A DNA stretch of 5,905 nucleotides, taken from the NCBI GenBank assembly GCA_013816725.1, contig JACDEA010000156.1, forward strand, positions 1 through 5,905, read 5' to 3'. The translations under genes and the position numbers were made by a program. The stretch comes from Actinomycetota bacterium (GTDB lineage Bacteria; Actinomycetota; Acidimicrobiia; Acidimicrobiales; JACDEA01). The notes beneath the pieces are model-generated. The model had not been told where the DNA came from. It searched no databases and was given only the letters and a program-made list of their open reading frames with translations. Below are positions 1 through 5,772 of the stretch, in pieces. How positions within the stretch are numbered: the first letter of the stretch is position 1; each line of letters begins with the position of its first letter.

Positions 1-951
1 GAACGTGAAGCCTTGACCCTCGGTGGCGCCGTAGTACTCGCGGATGATCGGCCCCCACCACTCGATCATCGCCTGCTTCACCGGGACCGGACACGGCGCC
101 GCCGCGTGCACGATGGCTTCGAGCGATGACACGTCGGCCGCGGCCTGCACGTCGTCGGGCAGCTTGAGCAGGCGGGAGAACATGGTCGGCACCATCTGCG
201 AGTGCGTGACCTTGTGCTGGTCGACGAGCTCCAGGAACTGCTGCGGGTCGAAGCGCTCCATGATCACCGAGGTGGCGTTCAGCCGCAGCGCCGCCGACAC
301 GCTGGCTTGTGGCGCCGAGTGGTACAGCGGCGCCGGCGAGAGATACATCATGTCCTCGCGGAACCCGAACATCGCCTTGACGAAGTCCATGATCGGGAGT
401 GCCTCACCGGGGCTGAGATCGGGCAGCGGTCGCAGGATGCCCTTGGGTCGGCCCGTCGTGCCCGACGAGTAGAGCATCGCCGCACCCAGCTTCTCGCCGT
501 CGACCGGCGTCTGGGGGTACTCGGCCACGATGTTCTCCAGTGGCTCGAACCCGCTGTCGGTGTCGTCGATCCCGGCCATGAGCCAGCGCTCGACGTTGGG
601 ACACAGCGCCGGCAGTTGCACGGCGACGTCGCGCTTGGCGAGGGACGCAGCGACGATGCGCGCCTCGCTGTCGTTGACGATGTAGGCGACCTCGTCGGGC
701 GCCAGGTACGAGTTGATGCACGTGTAATACGCGCCCACCCGCTCGGCCCCGCCTTCGCACTCGAGCAGGCGCGGGTTGTTCTCCATGAAGAACGACACGT
801 GGTCGAACTGGCCGACGCCGGCGTCGCGCAAGAAGTGGGCGAACTGGTTGCACCGCGCCTCGTACTGGCCGTACGTCACGACCTCACCGCTCGTGGCCAT
901 GACGATCGCGGTGCGGTCGGGGTTCTTGTCGGCGTACTGGCGGGCAAACAC
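1..951 (-). CDS. Acyl-CoA synthetase, AMP-forming (FadD-type), N-terminal part
   Basis: An adenylate-forming ligase that should activate a carboxylic acid with ATP and join it to coenzyme A in the cytoplasm. Only the first 317 codons are present; the C-terminal AMP-binding subdomain lies beyond the left edge. Visible motifs are the phosphate-binding loop YSSGTTGRPKG at residues 161-171 and YYGATEG at about 306-312, the adenine/Mg contact motif of the ANL superfamily. An N-terminal FARQYADKNPDRTAIV stretch is typical of the family. The GTG start at 951 is chosen because a perfect AGGAGG lies six bases upstream; an in-frame ATG at 900 lacks this and would cut off conserved N-terminal sequence. 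It is 24 bases downstream of the biotin-carboxyltransferase gene on the same strand, so the two are probably cotranscribed and the ligase may supply that enzyme's acyl-CoA pathway. The substrate cannot be told. Confidence 0.93.
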   Translation of the reverse strand, partial: MFARQYADKNPDRTAIVMATSGEVVTYGQYEARCNQFAHFLRDAGVGQFDHVSFFMENNPRLLECEGGAERVGAYYTCINSYLAPDEVAYIVNDSEARIVAASLAKRDVAVQLPALCPNVERWLMAGIDDTDSGFEPLENIVAEYPQTPVDGEKLGAAMLYSSGTTGRPKGILRPLPDLSPGEALPIMDFVKAMFGFREDMMYLSPAPLYHSAPQASVSAALRLNATSVIMERFDPQQFLELVDQHKVTHSQMVPTMFSRLLKLPDDVQAAADVSSLEAIVHAAAPCPVPVKQAMIEWWGPIIREYYGATEGQGFTF

Positions 952-957
952 GGAGTG

Positions 958-963
958 CCTCCT
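958..963 (-). promoter_or_regulatory. Ribosome binding site of acyl-CoA synthetase
   Basis: On the minus strand the bases read AGGAGG, a perfect Shine-Dalgarno core, six bases before the GTG at 951. It sits in the 24-base gap after the TGA of the upstream carboxylase gene. It decides the GTG start over the downstream ATG at 900. It is the only strong Shine-Dalgarno sequence next to a start in this window. Confidence 0.85.
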
Positions 964-975
964 AGTCCTCGGCCG

Positions 976-2790
976 TCACCAGGTGTCGATGAACGGGCGC
1001 TTCTTGCCGGCGTGCGGCAGCGGTGGCGGCGCGGCGTCGAGCGCGCTGACGATCCAGCGGCGCGACTGTGCCGGGTCGATGACGTCGTCGATCTCGAAAT
1101 AGGTCGCGGTGTTGAGCGCCTTGCCGTGCTCGTACATGCGGGCGACCATCTCCCGGAACGTTCGCTCGCGTTCGTCGTCGTCCTCGATGGCGGCCAGCTC
1201 GTTGCGGTAGCCGAGCTTGACCGCGCCCTCCAGCCCCATGCCGCCGAACTCGCCGGTGGGCCAGGCCACGGTGAAAACCGGCGCCTTGAAGCTGCCCCCG
1301 GCCATCGCCTGCGCGCCCAGCCCATAGCCCTTGCGCAGCACGATGGTGAAGAAGGGCACGGTGATGCTGGCGCCGGTGACGAACATGCGGCTGACGTGGC
1401 GCACGAGCGCCGTCTTCTCGACTTCGGGCCCCACCATGATCCCCGGCGTGTCGCACAGGAACAGAATCGGGATGTCGTAGGCGTCGCACAACTGCAGGAA
1501 GCGGCTCGCTTTGTCGGCGCCGTTGGCGTCGATGGCGCCGGCCAGGTGCGTCGGATTGTTGGCGATCAGCCCGAGCGGGCGGCCCTCGATGCGAACGAGC
1601 GCGGTGATCATGCCGACGCCGAACTCGGGCCGCAGCTCCAGGACCGAGCCGCTGTCGGCCAGCGTGGCCACGACGTCGCGCACGTCGTAGATGCGCAGCC
1701 GGTTCTCGGGGATCGCGCTGCGTAACTCGGCCTGATCTGCGCACTCCCAGTCGAGGACAGGACCCTGGAAGTACGACAGGTACTGCTTGGCCGCGGCCAC
1801 CGCCGCGGCCTCGTCGGCCACCGCGATGTCGACGACGCCGTTGGGAACCTGCACCGACATAGGGCCGATCTCGGTCGGAGGGTACACACCCAGCCCGCCG
1901 CCTTCGATCATGGCCGGGCCGCCCATGCCGATGTTGGAGTTGGCCGTGGCTATCACGACGTCGCAACAACCGAGGATGGCGGCGTTGCCGGCGAAGCAGT
2001 AGCCGGAGTTGATGGCGATCAGCGGCACCAGCCCGCTCAGGTGGGCGAACAAGCTGAAGGCCAGGCAGTCGAGCCCCGACGCACCGGTGCCGTCGGTGTC
2101 GCCCGGCCGCCCGCCCCCGCCCTCAGTGAAGAACACGATGGGCAAGCGCAGCCGCTCGGCCAGCTCGAAAAGGCGGTCCTTCTTGCGGTGGTTCTGCAAG
2201 CCCTGCGTGCCGGCCAGCACCGTGTAGTCGTAGGACATCACGATGGTGGAGTGGCCGTTGACCGCGCCGACACCGGCCACCAGCCCGTCGGCCGGCGTGC
2301 GGGCGACGAGGTCTTCGAGCGACCGACGCCGGCGCTGCGCGGCAATCACCGCCGGCCCGTATTCGACCCAACTCCCGGGGTCGACGAGGTCCTCGACGTT
2401 CTCGCGCGTCGTGCGCTGGCCGGTCCTGCGGCGGCGGGCGACGGCCTCGGGGCGGCGGTCGTCCATGCCCACCGCGTGGCGCTCGAGCACTTCGGCCAGG
2501 TCGGGGCGCACGCTGCCCAATTCCGACTGCGGCCCGCCTTCCGTCGTCGTCGCCGCGGAAACCGCGCCGCGGTCGGCGGTGGGATCGACGGCGACCAGGA
2601 GGTCGCCCGGGTACACCGTCTGGCCGGCGGCCACCGCCACGGCGGTGATGACCCCGGCCGTCTCGGCGGCGATGACGTGTTCCATCTTCATCGACTCCAG
2701 CACCACCAGCTGCTGGCCGACGGCGACCGCGTCACCGACGGCGACGTCGACGGACACCACCGTCGCCTGCATGGGCGCTTCCACCGGCAT
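976..2790 (-). CDS. Acyl-CoA carboxylase subunit: N-terminal biotin carrier domain fused to carboxyltransferase
   Basis: A 604-residue subunit of a biotin-dependent acyl-CoA carboxylase. Residues 1-70 form a biotinyl domain starting EAPMQATVVSV and carrying ESMKMEH at 32-38, where K35 is the expected biotinylated lysine. A linker rich in charged residues (about 71-130) follows. The carboxyltransferase spans about 131-604: an N-half with DPGSW (137-141), EGGGGRPGD (223-231) and the glycine-rich GYCFAGNAAILGCCD (263-277), and a C-half with LCDTPGIMVGPE (445-456), KGYGLGAQAMAGGSF (487-501) and the usual end FEIDDVIDPA (565-574). Family knowledge: such CT domains move carboxyl from carboxybiotin to an acyl-CoA. 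The gene resembles the C-terminal part of single-chain long-chain acyl-CoA carboxylases, but no biotin carboxylase domain is present, so one must act in trans. ATG 2790 is preferred; TTG 2793 directly precedes it, and GTG 2784 is possible if the transcript is leaderless. Acetyl-, propionyl-, methylcrotonyl- or long-chain acyl-CoA are all possible substrates. Confidence 0.93.
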   Translation of the reverse strand: MPVEAPMQATVVSVDVAVGDAVAVGQQLVVLESMKMEHVIAAETAGVITAVAVAAGQTVYPGDLLVAVDPTADRGAVSAATTTEGGPQSELGSVRPDLAEVLERHAVGMDDRRPEAVARRRRTGQRTTRENVEDLVDPGSWVEYGPAVIAAQRRRRSLEDLVARTPADGLVAGVGAVNGHSTIVMSYDYTVLAGTQGLQNHRKKDRLFELAERLRLPIVFFTEGGGGRPGDTDGTGASGLDCLAFSLFAHLSGLVPLIAINSGYCFAGNAAILGCCDVVIATANSNIGMGGPAMIEGGGLGVYPPTEIGPMSVQVPNGVVDIAVADEAAAVAAAKQYLSYFQGPVLDWECADQAELRSAIPENRLRIYDVRDVVATLADSGSVLELRPEFGVGMITALVRIEGRPLGLIANNPTHLAGAIDANGADKASRFLQLCDAYDIPILFLCDTPGIMVGPEVEKTALVRHVSRMFVTGASITVPFFTIVLRKGYGLGAQAMAGGSFKAPVFTVAWPTGEFGGMGLEGAVKLGYRNELAAIEDDDERERTFREMVARMYEHGKALNTATYFEIDDVIDPAQSRRWIVSALDAAPPPLPHAGKKRPFIDTW

Positions 2791-2791
2791 C

Positions 2792-2797
2792 AACCTA
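2792..2797 (-). promoter_or_regulatory. Possible -10 box of the carboxylase operon
   Basis: The minus strand reads TAGGTT, matching the TAnnnT -10 pattern. It ends one base before ATG 2790, too close for that start, but seven bases before the in-frame GTG at 2784 (third codon). That is the same spacing as at the leaderless-looking gene at 4862. No convincing -35 box is seen. It may be a chance match. Confidence 0.35.
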
Positions 2798-2818
2798 TTG
2801 AAAAGCGCTGGTAGTCGT

Positions 2819-2832
2819 CGGCGGGCCCGCCG
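2819..2832. repeat. 14-bp perfect GC palindrome in divergent intergenic region
   Basis: CGGCGGGCCCGCCG is a perfect palindrome in the middle of the 71-base gap between the divergent carboxylase and lipoprotein genes. It could be an operator read by a dimeric regulator serving both genes. In DNA this GC-rich a palindrome of G and C only is also fairly likely by chance. Confidence 0.35.
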
Positions 2833-2861
2833 CGCGCCGCCCGTCGCTGCAAGCGGCGAGA

Positions 2862-3662
2862 ATGACCTGCGACAGCATGAGGATCCGCCGCATCATCGTC
2901 GCCACCGTATCGGCCCTGGCGTTGCTGGCCGCGTGCACCACGGCGCGCTCGCCCAGGTTCGACCTCTCCAGCGTGGCCACGGTGACGACGCGATCGACAA
3001 CGAGCACCACCGACGCGCCTACGACAACACGGGCGACGCGGGCAACGACGACCACAGCGAAGCCCCGACCGCCGGCGACGGTGCAATTGCCCGCGGTGCG
3101 CGGCGATCAGGCCATCGTCGTCACCGCCGCGACCTATGGCGCGACCACCGCCACGGTCACGGCCTATCAACGGGTGCACGACGGGTTCCGCGCCGTCTTC
3201 GGTCCGTGGGCCGCGTACGTGGGACGCAAGGGGATCGCCCCACCGGGCGAGAAGCGCGAAGGCGACGGCCGCACACCGTCGGGGTCATACGGCATCGACT
3301 TCATGTTCGGCACACAATCGAATCCCGGCGTTAAGTTCCCGTTCCGTTACATCAGCGGGCCGAACATCGTGTGGGTGGAGGACTCGAACAGCCCGAACTA
3401 CAACCGCTGGGTCGACACCAGCACCGACGACGCCGGCAACCAGCCCGACAACATGAACAAGCCGCCGTACCGCTACGGCGCGGTGATCGCGTACAACACC
3501 GCCGAACGCACGCCCGGCCTCGGCAGCGGCATCTTCCTGCACGTCACCCACGACAGTCCGACTGCGGGTTGCGTCGCCCTTCCGGTCGGGAACCTCCTGA
3601 AGATCCTGCGGTGGCTCGACCCGGCGGCGTCACCCGCGTTCGTTATCGGCGTCGACGGGTAA
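2862..3662 (+). CDS. Lipoprotein with L,D-transpeptidase (YkuD-type) catalytic domain
   Basis: A 266-residue exported protein. The N-terminus has a basic MRIRR stretch, a hydrophobic run (about 11-22) and a lipobox LLAAC with C25 as the lipidated cysteine. A threonine-rich linker (about 39-67) should reach through the outer envelope. The C-terminal domain (about 80-266) has FGPWAAYVGRKG, KREGDGRTPSGSYGI (131-145), GSGIFLHV with H227, and SPTAGCVALP with C237 as the likely catalytic cysteine. This matches the actinobacterial branch of the ErfK/YbiS/YkuD family, whose members crosslink or trim peptidoglycan; this branch has GCVxLP instead of the classical GCxR. Activity here is inferred. ATG 2862 is taken as start; ATG 2877 gives an equally good, shorter signal peptide, and neither has a clear Shine-Dalgarno. 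It faces away from the carboxylase gene and has no evident link to acyl-CoA metabolism. Confidence 0.88.
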   Translation: MTCDSMRIRRIIVATVSALALLAACTTARSPRFDLSSVATVTTRSTTSTTDAPTTTRATRATTTTAKPRPPATVQLPAVRGDQAIVVTAATYGATTATVTAYQRVHDGFRAVFGPWAAYVGRKGIAPPGEKREGDGRTPSGSYGIDFMFGTQSNPGVKFPFRYISGPNIVWVEDSNSPNYNRWVDTSTDDAGNQPDNMNKPPYRYGAVIAYNTAERTPGLGSGIFLHVTHDSPTAGCVALPVGNLLKILRWLDPAASPAFVIGVDG

Positions 3663-3668
3663 CTACCC
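3657..3668. repeat. Small inverted repeat at convergent stop codons
   Basis: GGGTA, two bases, then TACCC spans the abutting stop codons of the lipoprotein gene and the dehydrogenase gene. The arms are 5 bp and the loop only 2 bases, and no T-run follows on either strand, so it is unlikely to be an intrinsic terminator. No other terminator is visible between the two convergent genes. Confidence 0.3.
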
Positions 3669-4802
3669 CAGCAGGCGTTTGGCGATCACGACGCGCTGGA
3701 TCTGGTTGGTGCCTTCGTAGATCTGGGTGATCTTGGCGTCGCGCATGAAGCGTTCGACCGGGAACTCCTTGGTGTAGCCGTACCCGCCCAGCAGTTGCAC
3801 GGCGTTGGTCGTGACCTCCATGGCCACGTCCGACGCGAAGCACTTGGCCATCGCGCCCGTCACGGTCAGCTCCCCGTGGGGATCGTCCTCGTCGACCATC
3901 GCGCACGCCTTGTGCACGAGCGTGCGGGCCGCCTCGGTCGTCAGCGCCATGTCGGCCAGCATGAACTGCAGGCCCTGGAACTCGGCAAGGGGCCGGCCGA
4001 ACTGCTGGCGCTGCTTCAGGTAGCCGGCGGCGTAGTCGATGGCGCCCTGGGCAATGCCTACAGCCTGCGCGCCGATGGTGGGGCGGCTGCGATCGAGCGT
4101 GCCCATAGCGATGTAGAAACCCTGCCCCTCCTCGCCAATGCGATGGCTGGCCGGCACCCGGACGTCGTCGAGGATCACTTCACCCGTTGGGCTGCCCCGC
4201 ACACCCAGCTTGTCTTCGAGCTTGCCGATGCGGAAGCCGGGCTGGTCCTTCTCGACGAGAAAGCACGACATACCGCGGTGACCACCGTCGGGATCGGTCT
4301 TGGCGAACACCGTGTAGGTGTCGCTGATGCCCGCGTTGGTGATCCAGTACTTCGAGCCGCTGATCACGTAGTCGTCGCCGTCGCGCACCGCACGCGTCTT
4401 CATCGACGCCACGTCCGAACCGGCGTCGGGCTCCGACAGGCAGTAGCTGCACTGGATGTCGCCGGACGCGACGCGCGGCAGGTACGCCCGCTTCAACTCC
4501 TCCGACCCCCACCGCATGACCGGGATCATGCCGAGCTTGCTGATGAGGACGATCAAGCTCGTCGACGCGCAGGCCCGGGCCAGCTCCTCGACCATGATCG
4601 CCTGGGTCACGTGGTCGGCACCCGATCCCCCGTACTCCTCGGGGATGCCCAGCGCCGGAAGCTCCATCGCCTTGATGGCCTCGAAGTTGTCCCACGGGTA
4701 CTCCGCGGCACGGTCGACCTCGGCCGCGCGCGGTGCGATCTTGTCGTCACAGAACTGGCGGAGGGCGGCGCGGAACTGCCGCTGTTCCTCACTCAGTGTC
4801 AT
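3663..4802 (-). CDS. Acyl-CoA dehydrogenase
   Basis: A flavoprotein of 379 residues, the normal length, that should desaturate an acyl-CoA at the alpha-beta bond using FAD and pass electrons to electron-transfer flavoprotein. The N-terminus MTLSEEQRQFRAALRQF is typical. CLSEPDAGSD (121-130) is family signature 1, WIT at 153-155 is a flavin contact, RQQFGRPL (265-272) is the FAD-binding region, and LLGGYGYTKEFPVERFMRDAKI (337-358) is signature 2. IYEGTNQIQR at 361-370 carries E363, the expected catalytic base of short/medium/branched-chain members. The frame stays open upstream to 4913, but those 37 extra residues are proline/arginine-rich and unlike the family, so ATG 4802 is chosen. No clear Shine-Dalgarno is seen, and a strong inverted repeat ends two bases before the ATG. 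The gene is alone on its strand here. Short or branched-chain acyl-CoAs are likely substrates, but this is not decided. Confidence 0.96.
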   Translation of the reverse strand: MTLSEEQRQFRAALRQFCDDKIAPRAAEVDRAAEYPWDNFEAIKAMELPALGIPEEYGGSGADHVTQAIMVEELARACASTSLIVLISKLGMIPVMRWGSEELKRAYLPRVASGDIQCSYCLSEPDAGSDVASMKTRAVRDGDDYVISGSKYWITNAGISDTYTVFAKTDPDGGHRGMSCFLVEKDQPGFRIGKLEDKLGVRGSPTGEVILDDVRVPASHRIGEEGQGFYIAMGTLDRSRPTIGAQAVGIAQGAIDYAAGYLKQRQQFGRPLAEFQGLQFMLADMALTTEAARTLVHKACAMVDEDDPHGELTVTGAMAKCFASDVAMEVTTNAVQLLGGYGYTKEFPVERFMRDAKITQIYEGTNQIQRVVIAKRLLG

Positions 4803-4804
4803 CG

Positions 4805-4838
4805 GTTGCACCCGGTCAGTCTGCACCGGGCGTGCAAC
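4805..4838. repeat. Inverted repeat with 12-bp arms just upstream of acyl-CoA dehydrogenase
   Basis: The left arm GTTGCACCCGGT (4805-4816) pairs fully with the right arm ACCGGG (4825-4830) plus TGCAAC (4833-4838); the right arm has a two-base CG bulge and the loop is 8 bases. It lies between the divergent dehydrogenase and small membrane ORF. It ends two bases before the dehydrogenase ATG and ten bases before the -10 box of the plus-strand ORF. It may be an operator for a dimeric regulator or an RNA hairpin over the dehydrogenase translation start. Confidence 0.65.
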
Positions 4839-4848
4839 GCCCGGCGCG

Positions 4849-4854
4849 TAGAGT
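4849..4854 (+). promoter_or_regulatory. -10 box of a leaderless gene
   Basis: TAGAGT fits the TAnnnT -10 pattern of actinobacterial housekeeping promoters. Seven bases separate it from the GTG at 4862, so transcription would begin at or next to the start codon. No good -35 box is found, which is common for such promoters. Confidence 0.55.
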
Positions 4855-4861
4855 CGCGGCC

Positions 4862-5077
4862 GTGGGCGTCGAGGAGCTACCGCTCCCCCATCATCTCCCT
4901 TGGTACTTCGCACTCGTCATGGTCGCCGCGTGGTGCGCTCTCGTGTGGATCGGCGTGGTCATCGTCCGCCTGCGCCGGCGGTGGCGGCCGCCCGCCCGCT
5001 CACCAAAGCTGATCGGTATAGGTGTCGGTTCCGGGGACCGTGGCGAGGAACGGCGACGCGAGGGTGACGCCCGGTAG
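4862..5077 (+). CDS. Candidate small single-pass membrane protein
   Basis: A 71-codon ORF starting with GTG. It has a short acidic N-terminus (GVEELPLPHHLP), one hydrophobic tryptophan-rich segment at about 14-35 (WYFALVMVAAWCALVWIGVVIV), then a basic RLRRRWR. The positive-inside rule suggests the C-terminus is cytoplasmic. Support for a real gene is the -10 box at leaderless distance, a clear transmembrane segment, and G or C in 40 of the first 46 third positions. From codon 47 on, about where it begins to overlap the minus-strand gene that ends at 5000, third-position GC falls to 15 of 25 codons, so the tail may be unconstrained. It overlaps that convergent gene by 78 bases. I do not recognise a family; a CcmD-like or membrane-anchor role would be guesswork. 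Confidence 0.55.
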   Translation: MGVEELPLPHHLPWYFALVMVAAWCALVWIGVVIVRLRRRWRPPARSPKLIGIGVGSGDRGEERRREGDAR

Positions 5078-5734
5078 CTCCCCGATGCGCTTCTCGAACT
5101 CGTCGTCCCACGCCGCCAGGGGGTCGCGGTTGACGAAGTAGAGGTGGACGAAGCGCTGCTCGGAACCCTCGGCCCGGGGGACGTCGGATGGCCCCTGCTG
5201 GAGCGGCCGGGGGCGCCCGACAATGCATTGATCCACCGACGCCAGACCATCGAGGACGACGTCGGCCGGCTCGACGCCCTCGATCACCTCGCCGAACACT
5301 GCGATGACGCCCGGATACCGGCGGTCGAGCGCGAGCTCGGGCGGGACAGGATCGGGGTTGGCGGACACCGCGCCTTTGAACTTGTACATCTGCGTGTGCA
5401 CGTGGTCGCGCTCTTCGAACATGCGACCGTTCTTGTGCAGCCACATCACTTGGGCGCCGGCCCAGTCGATCCACTCGCGATAGCGGCCGTCCTGCACCCA
5501 GTACAACGCCATGTACGAGCCGGGGTGGTCGTCGGGCTGGCGGCGCGCCTTGCACTCGCGCGTCGCCACGAAGCGGCCGCCGGCGAGGGTCCACGGGCCG
5601 ATCATGCAGCCCGAATAGAAGTGGTCGCGCTCGTACCAGCGGTTGTAGGCCACCTCGTGGCCGGGGCGCGGTTCGACGATCGTCAGCAGAAAGGATCCCA
5701 GGCTGATGGCGTCGTGCTCGGAGGGCTCACTCAT
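5000..5734 (-). CDS. Hypothetical protein, possibly EthD-like dimeric alpha/beta-barrel fold
   Basis: A 244-residue soluble protein with no signal peptide or membrane segment. I do not recognise a named family. The N-terminal half starts with a beta-strand-like FLLTIVEPRPGHE, then YNRWYERDHFYSGCM at 30-44; a YNRWY..xH helix after a strand is what EthD/ferredoxin-like dimeric barrel proteins show. Residues 72-119 are aromatic-rich (GSYMALYWVQDG, HTQMYKFKG). A second strand-helix unit appears at 194-221 (RFVHLYFVNRDPLAAWDDEFEKRIGELPG), so it may be two ferredoxin-like halves fused. That fold is an inference. Its position beside an SDR and among acyl-CoA enzymes hints at a catabolic role. ATG 5734 is used; a weak AGG lies four bases upstream, and a TAGGTT -10 box at nine bases allows near-leaderless expression. 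Its 3' end overlaps the small membrane ORF tail. Confidence 0.8.
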   Translation of the reverse strand: MSEPSEHDAISLGSFLLTIVEPRPGHEVAYNRWYERDHFYSGCMIGPWTLAGGRFVATRECKARRQPDDHPGSYMALYWVQDGRYREWIDWAGAQVMWLHKNGRMFEERDHVHTQMYKFKGAVSANPDPVPPELALDRRYPGVIAVFGEVIEGVEPADVVLDGLASVDQCIVGRPRPLQQGPSDVPRAEGSEQRFVHLYFVNRDPLAAWDDEFEKRIGELPGVTLASPFLATVPGTDTYTDQLW

Positions 5735-5743
5735 AAGCCTGGC

Positions 5744-5749
5744 AACCTA
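5744..5749 (-). promoter_or_regulatory. Probable -10 box of the EthD-like gene
   Basis: The minus strand reads TAGGTT, a TAnnnT match, with nine bases to the ATG at 5734. Transcription would start within about two or three bases of the start codon. It lies back to back with the SDR promoter in a 38-base gap. Confidence 0.45.
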
Positions 5750-5751
5750 GA

Positions 5752-5768
5752 TCTGACATAGCGTCAGA
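5752..5768. promoter_or_regulatory. Operator-like 17-bp palindrome in divergent promoter region
   Basis: TCTGACATAGCGTCAGA has perfect 6-bp outer arms (TCTGAC/GTCAGA); an inner A/C mismatch follows and then a 3-base centre. It covers the -10 box of the SDR gene and lies directly upstream of the -10 box of the divergent gene. One dimeric repressor, for instance of the TetR or GntR type, could control both. The regulator is not in the window. Confidence 0.55.
5759..5764 (+). promoter_or_regulatory. -10 box of the SDR gene
   Basis: TAGCGT fits TAnnnT, with eight bases before the ATG at 5773, so the mRNA would be leaderless or nearly so. There is no Shine-Dalgarno sequence before this ATG, which agrees. 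The box lies inside the 17-bp palindrome. Confidence 0.55.
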
Positions 5769-5772
5769 ACCA

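Noticed and set aside
202..1725. Long plus-strand open frame of 507 codons
   Set aside because: It lies antisense to the ligase and carboxylase genes, whose frames carry clear family motifs. Its arginine/histidine/alanine-rich translation is typical of a GC-rich shadow frame.
2842..2858. Possible hairpin (7-bp stem with one G-U pair) before the lipoprotein ATG
   Set aside because: Short stem with a 3-base loop in very GC-rich DNA; no T-run or other support for a terminator or regulatory RNA.
2985..3065. Threonine-codon-rich stretch (many ACG/ACC) as a nucleotide repeat
   Set aside because: There is no regular unit; it is explained by the Thr-rich linker of the lipoprotein.
2243..3334. Plus-strand frame running across the carboxylase start into the lipoprotein gene
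   Set aside because: It crosses two genes with well-supported frames and a promoter region, and its Ser/Thr/Arg-rich translation has no domain.
4803..4913. 37-residue N-terminal extension of the dehydrogenase
   Set aside because: It is rich in Pro and Arg, does not resemble the family, runs through the inverted repeat and lies antisense to the small membrane ORF. The family start fits ATG 4802.
3795..5012. Plus-strand open frame of 405 codons opposite the acyl-CoA dehydrogenase
   Set aside because: The dehydrogenase on the minus strand has both family signatures and the catalytic Glu. The plus frame shows no motif and a shadow-like composition.
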